Source: Fibrobacteria bacterium GUT77 | GTDB lineage: Bacteria; Fibrobacterota; Chitinivibrionia; Chitinivibrionales; Chitinispirillaceae | Direction: 5' to 3' | NCBI GenBank assembly: GCA_001462255.1 | Contig: LIUJ01000097.1 | Location: forward strand, 1-6,077 | DNA: 6,077 nt | Shown here: one piece after another, positions 1 to 3,201 of the stretch | Layout: each line of letters begins with the position of its first letter | Numbering within the stretch: position 1 is the stretch's first letter | Program-made: the position numbers and the translations under genes | Notes under the pieces: generated by a model | Seen by the model: the letters and a program-made list of their open reading frames with translations, nothing else | What the model was told of the DNA's origin: nothing | Databases searched by the model: none

Positions 1-31
1 GGACATCTATAGCAATCAAACTATTTAAAAT

Positions 32-38
32 GGAGGAG
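32..38 (+). promoter_or_regulatory. Ribosome binding site of the PD-(D/E)XK gene
   Basis: GGAGGAG lies two bases before the ATG at 41 (four if only the GGAGG core is counted). This near-perfect anti-16S match decides the start and shows that the organism uses Shine-Dalgarno initiation. No convincing promoter is visible in the 31 bases before it, so the promoter may lie outside the window. Confidence 0.8.
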
Positions 39-40
39 TT

Positions 41-640
41 ATGGGAGAGAGGACGTTGACGGACGCGGATATAAAGGCGATGTTTGCAAGGTCTGATAAG
101 CAATTGGCAGATAATGCCAAACAAATGGCTGAGACCGACAAAATGATGAAGGAGCTTGCCGAGAGCAGAAAGAAAGCCGACGAGAAATTTGATAAGATAC
201 ATAAGGAGTTAGGGTGCATTGGCGAGAGCAACGGACTTGTCGCTGAGGAGATTGTCTACAATTCGTTGTTAGAAAAGATGTTATTTGCCGGAATTGAGTT
301 TGACGATATTGAACACGGCGTAGCGCGGACGCGCAAACTCCCAAACGGGCAAAAAGTGCAGGGAGAGTACGACGTAATTCTTCACAACGGGGCGTCTGTC
401 GCCATTATTGAGGCAAAATATCGGGTAGTAAGAGAGAACCTTGACCGTTTAATAGAAGTGCAACTGCCGAGATTCAGGCAGATATTTCCTAAATATAAGG
501 ATTTTAAGATGTACTTGGGTCTTGGCGGGATGTCTTTTGAGAACGGTGTTGCTGAAGCGGCAGAGCGTATGGGAGTAGCAACCCTACGGCTCAACGGCGA
601 GGCGGTGGAAGTACATGACGAGAATGTCAAGGTGTGGTGA
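41..640 (+). CDS. Coiled-coil protein with PD-(D/E)XK nuclease-like domain (DUF3782-like)
   Basis: This is a complete 199-residue protein. Residues about 15-57 are charged and heptad-like, rich in Lys, Glu, Asp and Met, and predict a coiled coil. Residues about 62-199 fit a small alpha/beta PD-(D/E)XK nuclease fold. The helix with Glu69/Glu70 comes first, then Asp111 in GEYDVIL, then the E-x-K pair Glu124 and Lys126 in IIEAKYR; the Asp to E-x-K spacing is typical of the superfamily. No signal peptide or membrane segment is visible, so it should be cytosolic. Proteins with this layout are known in cyanobacteria, Bacteroidetes and other bacteria, often as several paralogues, with no established role; DNA cleavage is inferred from the fold only. 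The start is fixed by GGAGGAG at 32-38. It is convergent with the minus-strand operon and has its own terminator. Existence is near certain; the fold call is moderately sure. Confidence 0.85.
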   Translation: MGERTLTDADIKAMFARSDKQLADNAKQMAETDKMMKELAESRKKADEKFDKIHKELGCIGESNGLVAEEIVYNSLLEKMLFAGIEFDDIEHGVARTRKLPNGQKVQGEYDVILHNGASVAIIEAKYRVVRENLDRLIEVQLPRFRQIFPKYKDFKMYLGLGGMSFENGVAEAAERMGVATLRLNGEAVEVHDENVKVW

Positions 641-651
641 CGGTGTAATGA

Positions 652-680
652 GGGGGACGCGAGTTACCGCGCCCCCTTTT
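652..680 (+). terminator. Intrinsic terminator after the PD-(D/E)XK gene
   Basis: GGGGG-A-CGCG (652-661) pairs with CGCG-CCCCC (668-676) around a six-base loop, with a single bulged A, and TTTT follows at 677-680. This is a strong GC-rich hairpin with a T tract 12 bases after the stop at 640. Read leftward the same hairpin has no T run, so it mainly ends rightward transcription. The 3' end and stop of the minus-strand nucleotidyltransferase remnant lie inside it. Confidence 0.85.
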
Positions 681-759
681 CCAATTCGTCGCCCAAGACC
701 TCCTTGGCGGCGGCGCAGGCTCTTTTCGTAATCTTATTAAGCGTGTCTTTATCGCACAT
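664..759 (-). pseudogene. Truncated N-terminus of an MNT-type nucleotidyltransferase (31 aa)
   Basis: The 31-residue frame begins MCDKDTLNKITKR and ends LGDELEKGAR. It resembles the opening of minimal nucleotidyltransferases, which often start MC-x-K-x-x-L-x-x-I, carry an Ala-rich helix, and reach G-D-x-L-E-K just before the catalytic GSYARGD strand-loop. Here the frame stops before that motif, so the active site (GSxARG and the later D-x-D) is absent. A good ribosome site, AGGAAAG (764-770 on this strand), stands four bases before the ATG, and the MinD-like gene ends 28 bases upstream, so it is the third cistron of that operon. The last four codons, including the stop, lie inside the convergent terminator, which suggests the gene was cut when the neighbouring DNA arrived. 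It could instead be an unrelated small peptide. The family match is from memory of the motif, not a search. Confidence 0.5.
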
Positions 760-787
760 AAGTCTTTCCTTTAACGCGACGCCTTCT

Positions 788-1693
788 TCACCGCTTAAGC
801 ACCGCTGAAAGATTTCTCGCTATCGCGTCAAAACACTCCGCGACCTGCGTGTCGCTCTGCATTACCGCCGGCCCGAGTTTTCTCAGCGACGCTCTGATCT
901 CCGGGGTGTACAGCATATAGCCGATATAGGTCAGCGATACCGACAGGTATTTTTGCACTATTCCTGTAAAACCCTCGCCTATCCTTACCTCGTCTTGACC
1001 GCGTACCATATTCAGCACTAAGAAGAGCCTGCGGGCATCCAACCATTCTTTCATCGCTTCCACCTCTTTGGGACACTTGGTTTGGAGCTGGGCGAACATA
1101 CTCTCCAAAGTAGGGGCGGCGGCGGCGCCTCTGGCGTTTGTGTAAGCCGTCAACAGTTTCTGCATATCCTCCCTTCCGGGAAAGGCGCGAATAAGCCCGC
1201 GAAAAATGCCGCTCTTTAGAAAGGCGTAGGCGTTTTCCAAGGAGGTGGGCAAACTGTCGGTTACCGTTATGTTGTTCGGGAAGGCGGCGAAAAAGTCGGA
1301 AACTATCGTACTGCTACCGGCGCCGAGATCCACTATTATATAATCGGCCGTCAGCGTCTTTATACCGTTCAAAATTTTTTGTTTTTGCGCGAAATTCGGG
1401 TTGGCCAGCTCCAAAAACTCGCCCGCGCCGGAGATCAGCCAACTGTTGGGCACCGGGGTCTTAACGGAAACGCTCTCAAGCGTAGGACGCTCGCCGGTAA
1501 GGAAGTGCTGTAGGGTTATAGCCGGTCGACGCATACCGAGGCATGTGTGCAAGTTGGCGCCGCCGAGGTCGGCGTCGATGTAGCCCACCGAGTAGCCTTG
1601 ACGCGACAGTGCGGCGCCGAGGTTAGAACTCACGGTGCTCTTTCCCACCCCGCCTTTGCCGCCGCCGACCGAGATTATTAAGGGTTCGCTCAT
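788..1693 (-). CDS. MinD/ParA-family P-loop ATPase (FlhG/MinD-like)
   Basis: This 301-residue protein is a complete deviant Walker-type ATPase. The deviant Walker A, GGKGGVGKST, spans residues 11-20, with signature Lys13 and catalytic-loop Lys18. The A' motif DADLGGANLH (40-49) has Asp40 and Asp42, and Walker B is DLGAGSS with Asp122. Such proteins dimerise on ATP and position partners at membranes, poles, flagella or DNA. The GGANLHTCLG and DLGAG signatures place it with the MinD/FlhG-like group of deltaproteobacteria and similar phyla rather than plasmid ParA. No C-terminal MinD membrane helix is obvious, although the last ~15 residues (CFDAIARNLSAVLKR) are mildly amphipathic. The ATG overlaps the stop of the upstream membrane gene as ATGA, implying translational coupling, so that protein is the likely partner. 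There is no flagellar or minC/minE gene nearby, so neither flh nor min is assigned. Confidence 0.9.
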   Translation of the reverse strand: MSEPLIISVGGGKGGVGKSTVSSNLGAALSRQGYSVGYIDADLGGANLHTCLGMRRPAITLQHFLTGERPTLESVSVKTPVPNSWLISGAGEFLELANPNFAQKQKILNGIKTLTADYIIVDLGAGSSTIVSDFFAAFPNNITVTDSLPTSLENAYAFLKSGIFRGLIRAFPGREDMQKLLTAYTNARGAAAAPTLESMFAQLQTKCPKEVEAMKEWLDARRLFLVLNMVRGQDEVRIGEGFTGIVQKYLSVSLTYIGYMLYTPEIRASLRKLGPAVMQSDTQVAECFDAIARNLSAVLKR

Positions 1694-2334
1694 GGACGCT
1701 TTACTGCCTCCGCGCCCTGACCCTGCGGCGCCGGCGGCGTGCCAACGCCGCTAACCCACGCATCGTCTTGCGCGCGAACCAAACCGCTGACGTCCCACAA
1801 CCCCTCCGCAATCTTGGGAAACGACAACTTATACTCAGCGCCGAATCGCCCAAAACTAATGCTTAGCACCGACTGCGCGAAGAAAAGGAAGCCGACAATA
1901 AGCACCGCCGCCGCAGTACCCACCGCGTACCGGACAAACGACCGTCGCTCCACGACATCCCCCGCGCTATCGCCGTCACGCTCAAGCCGCGCGCTATAGG
2001 CCGTGTTGACCGCCCCCACGGCAAACCGCTCATACGCCGCAATGTCAGCCTTCGACACTGCCACCCCCGCCGTAGCCGCGTCAAATCGCTTCAACCCGCA
2101 CCGAGCGGCAAACCACCTGTCCGGCCGGAACGGACGCGAATGAAGGAAGCGCCCATAGACGTCGGCCAGCTTCCGCGCCGCTTCGTCACAAGCCCCTGCG
2201 TGATCTTTCCCCAACGATCGCTGGAGGAGGTAAATGTCACGAATTTGCCCGTGAAATAGGGCATAAAAAGCCGACGGATCGCCCCGATGAGCCAGTTGGG
2301 CGTATAACTGTGTTTCCGACAATATTTTTTTCAT
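1690..2334 (-). CDS. Single-pass membrane protein with degenerate sigma-70 region 2-like domain
   Basis: The protein has 214 residues. Residues about 8-85 align by eye with ECF sigma region 2: RGDPSAFYALF, a helix ending in RDIYLLQR, the acidic-to-aromatic stretch DEAARKLADVYGRF, and FRPDRWFAARCGLKRF, which occupies the place of the usual FRAWLYRIARN. No region 4 helix-turn-helix follows, so it cannot be a complete sigma factor. A positively charged ERRSFVRY leads into one hydrophobic segment at about 136-158, giving an N-in topology with about 55 residues outside, ending in a Pro/Gly/Gln-rich tail. It is the first gene of the leftward operon and overlaps the MinD-like gene by 4 bp, so it may be that ATPase's membrane anchor or client. 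There is no Shine-Dalgarno sequence; the ATG at 2334 is the only plausible start before an in-frame TAA about 45 bases upstream. The sigma resemblance is an inference; similar helical folds are possible. Confidence 0.75.
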   Translation of the reverse strand: MKKILSETQLYAQLAHRGDPSAFYALFHGQIRDIYLLQRSLGKDHAGACDEAARKLADVYGRFLHSRPFRPDRWFAARCGLKRFDAATAGVAVSKADIAAYERFAVGAVNTAYSARLERDGDSAGDVVERRSFVRYAVGTAAAVLIVGFLFFAQSVLSISFGRFGAEYKLSFPKIAEGLWDVSGLVRAQDDAWVSGVGTPPAPQGQGAEAVKRP

Positions 2335-2339
2335 GCATA

Positions 2340-2346
2340 TAATATA
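2340..2346 (-). promoter_or_regulatory. Possible -10 element placed for a leaderless transcript
   Basis: On the minus strand TATATT (five of six matches to TATAAT) spans positions -12 to -7 if the A of the ATG at 2334 is counted as +1. That is where a -10 box sits for transcription starting at the ATG itself. No Shine-Dalgarno sequence is present, and only a poor -35 (TTTCTT-like) lies upstream. A six-base inverted repeat, AAAAGA-N3-TCTTTT at 2363-2377, covers the would-be -35 region. The area is AT-rich, so chance is a real alternative. Confidence 0.35.
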
Positions 2347-2431
2347 GTAAATCGCGCGGGAGAAAAGAAAGTCTTTTTAATCACAAATGCCGTTTTATCG
2401 GTAAGACACCCTCCCAAACAAACGGCGAATA

Positions 2432-2447
2432 GCCCCTTTCGGCTACG
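2432..2447 (+). repeat. GCYCCTTTCGGYTACG repeat, copy 1
   Basis: GCCCCTTTCGGCTACG here matches 14 of 16 bases with the copy at 2613-2628; both differences are C/T. A similar CATTTCGG core recurs in tandem near 3023-3042. Its function is not recognised. Confidence 0.45.
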
Positions 2448-2501
2448 CCTTCGCTATGAACAAATTTACATCAAAAACGCATAAATACCGCTACATACAC
2501 C

Positions 2502-2514
2502 ATATACTGTATAT
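2502..2514. repeat. Perfect 13-bp palindrome ATATAC-T-GTATAT
   Basis: Six-base arms surround a single T. It directly precedes the larger inverted repeat at 2515-2552. It may be an operator-type dyad, but in AT-rich DNA chance is plausible. Confidence 0.4.
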
Positions 2515-2552
2515 TATGTCTCTGTAAACACAACATATTGTAGTGAGACATA
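2515..2552. repeat. Inverted repeat TATGTCTC ... GAGACATA
   Basis: Perfect eight-base arms (2515-2522 and 2545-2552) are separated by 22 bases. The spacer itself contains the smaller dyad ACAA-CATA-TTGT, so a nested cruciform or RNA hairpin is possible. There is no T run, so it is not a terminator. It could be a protein-binding site or a recombination site. Confidence 0.45.
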
Positions 2553-2580
2553 TAAACAATCCTCACGTTATTTGGCAAGC

Positions 2581-2599
2581 GTTAATTATGACGCGATTC
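2581..2599 (+). repeat. 19-bp direct repeat, left copy
   Basis: GTTAATTATGACGCGATTC matches the right copy at 3063-3081 at 17 of 19 bases (consensus GTTRATTATGACGCKATTC). The copies are 482 bp apart in the same orientation and enclose the chemotaxis-receptor fragment. The flanking sequences do not align. Confidence 0.55.
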
Positions 2600-2612
2600 A
2601 TGGAAACTCGCG

Positions 2613-2628
2613 GCTCCTTTCGGTTACG
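2613..2628 (+). repeat. GCYCCTTTCGGYTACG repeat, copy 2
   Basis: GCTCCTTTCGGTTACG is the second copy of the motif seen at 2432-2447, in the same orientation 181 bp away. The flanks of the two copies do not align. Confidence 0.45.
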
Positions 2629-2727
2629 ACAATTTTATTTATAACCTTGTATAACATATTCTAACATACGCGTTTAATCCCACCGACATATTTACCGCAT
2701 CAATTTTTCATAATTACGATACGTAAT

Positions 2728-3009
2728 ACCCCAAAAGCAAAAGCGGCGGAACAACTCAACAGCCAAGCCGCGGAACTCGCAAACATGGTGAGCGAGTTCA
2801 AATTGAGCGCAAGTAACAGCCGGAACGGCCGCTCGGCGATAGGTCAAGGCGGAAGACGCGGCCAACCGCCGCAAAAACAGCGCCTTGCCGCAACGGCGCT
2901 CCCCGACAAAACCGAAACGCGCAATGCGGTCGGGGTCGCCAAGTCCATAAAATCAATAAGAGCGGAGGACATTATCCCATTGAACGACGACGATTTCAGC
3001 GAGTTTTAA
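2728..3009 (+). pseudogene. Orphan C-terminal fragment of a methyl-accepting chemotaxis protein
   Basis: The open frame reads AKAAEQLNSQAAELANMV then SEFKLS, which is the usual end of an MCP cytoplasmic hairpin (compare ...EELxxQAxxLxxxVxxFKL). A basic, Pro/Gln-rich linker follows, then the acidic tail EDIIPLNDDDFSEF and TAA. Many MCPs end in a flexible linker and a short acidic-aromatic peptide that docks CheR/CheB; FSEF here may be that tag, by inference. Everything upstream is missing: ligand-binding domain, membrane helices, HAMP, methylation sites and the conserved signalling tip, which in an intact receptor would add several hundred residues. Similarity begins near 2734, preceded by AT-rich non-coding DNA. 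An internal ATG at 2785 lacks a ribosome site, so expression is doubtful. It is best called a 3' gene stump left by deletion or rearrangement. Confidence 0.7.
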
Positions 3010-3022
3010 CGCTCGGCAATAC

Positions 3023-3042
3023 CCCATTTCGGCCCATTTCGG
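3023..3042 (+). repeat. Tandem 2 x 10 bp repeat CCCATTTCGG
   Basis: Two exact copies, CCCATTTCGG at 3023-3032 and 3033-3042, lie just after the MCP fragment's stop. The TTTCGG core is shared with the repeats at 2432 and 2613. No terminator hairpin is formed. Confidence 0.6.
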
Positions 3043-3062
3043 CAACCGGCCTCTTGGGTCAG

Positions 3063-3081
3063 GTTGATTATGACGCTATTC
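3063..3081 (+). repeat. 19-bp direct repeat, right copy
   Basis: GTTGATTATGACGCTATTC is the partner of the repeat at 2581-2599, with two mismatches. It ends 27 bases before the -35 box of the helicase promoter, so besides marking a junction it could be an upstream binding site. Confidence 0.55.
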
Positions 3082-3108
3082 GTATCTAAAAAAATCCCAC
3101 TATTAATA

Positions 3109-3137
3109 TTGACATTTATCCTACCGGATATTATATT
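3109..3137 (+). promoter_or_regulatory. Sigma-70 promoter of the PLD-SNF2 helicase gene
   Basis: A perfect -35 TTGACA (3109-3114), a 17-bp spacer and a -10 TATATT (3132-3137, five of six) form a near-consensus housekeeping promoter. Transcription would start near 3144, giving a leader of about 58 bases before the ATG at 3202. The leader contains operator-like dyads. Confidence 0.75.
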
Positions 3138-3144
3138 ATCCAAG

Positions 3145-3170
3145 TAGTACTAACCCGTTTTAACTCAGTT
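3145..3170. promoter_or_regulatory. Operator-like dyads in the helicase leader
   Basis: TAGTACTA (3145-3152) is a perfect eight-base palindrome at the expected start site. AAC-CC-GTT (3152-3159) and AACT-C-AGTT (3162-3170) are two further small dyads whose centres lie about one helical turn apart, inside a 10-bp quasi-repeat (TAACCCGTTT, TAACTCAGTT). The placement suits a repressor, but no regulator gene is in view. Confidence 0.3.
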
Positions 3171-3185
3171 TAATGTTACAATCAC

Positions 3186-3196
3186 AAGGGAAGAAG
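3186..3196 (+). promoter_or_regulatory. Ribosome binding site of the helicase gene
   Basis: The purine-rich AAGGGAAGAAG lies five bases before the ATG at 3202 (about eight from the AAGGGAAG core). It supports this start for the long frame, which has no other good upstream candidate. Confidence 0.65.
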
Positions 3197-3201
3197 TTTT
3201 T

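Larger units (their letters stand above)
2335..2727. other. Non-coding, AT-rich repeat-bearing stretch
   Basis: No gene can be supported here on either strand. It holds the possible start signals of the leftward operon at its left end, two copies of a GCYCCTTTCGGYTACG motif (2432-2447 and 2613-2628), two palindromes (2502-2514 and 2515-2552), and the first copy of a 19-bp direct repeat (2581-2599). A 7-bp repeat TAACATA occurs twice with a 10-bp period (2652-2658 and 2662-2668). The short ATG frame at 2456-2527 lacks a ribosome site. Confidence 0.7.

Noticed and set aside
39..630. Three minus-strand frames opposite the PD-(D/E)XK gene
   Set aside because: They are shadows of a gene with a clear ribosome site and fold motifs.
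828..2084. Frames of 60-86 aa overlapping the MinD-like and membrane-protein genes
   Set aside because: They are out-of-frame or antisense readings of GC-rich coding DNA, with no ribosome sites or recognisable domains.
2456..2527. A 23-codon ATG frame on the + strand
   Set aside because: It has no ribosome site, is basic and low-complexity, and lies among palindromes; nothing supports translation.
2505..2530. Possible LexA/SOS box at TACTGTATATTA
   Set aside because: Only the left half resembles the E. coli box. The matching ACAG half is absent at the required spacing.
2335..3108. Insertion sequence, CRISPR array or tRNA-linked attachment site
   Set aside because: No transposase or integrase, no regularly spaced repeats, and no tRNA-like cloverleaf or CCA-adjacent sequence could be found.
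3010..3110. Minus-strand peptide FLDTNSVIINLT resembling the start of a PIN toxin
   Set aside because: There is no start codon, the frame closes after about 30 codons, and no acidic PIN residues follow. The resemblance is short enough to be chance.
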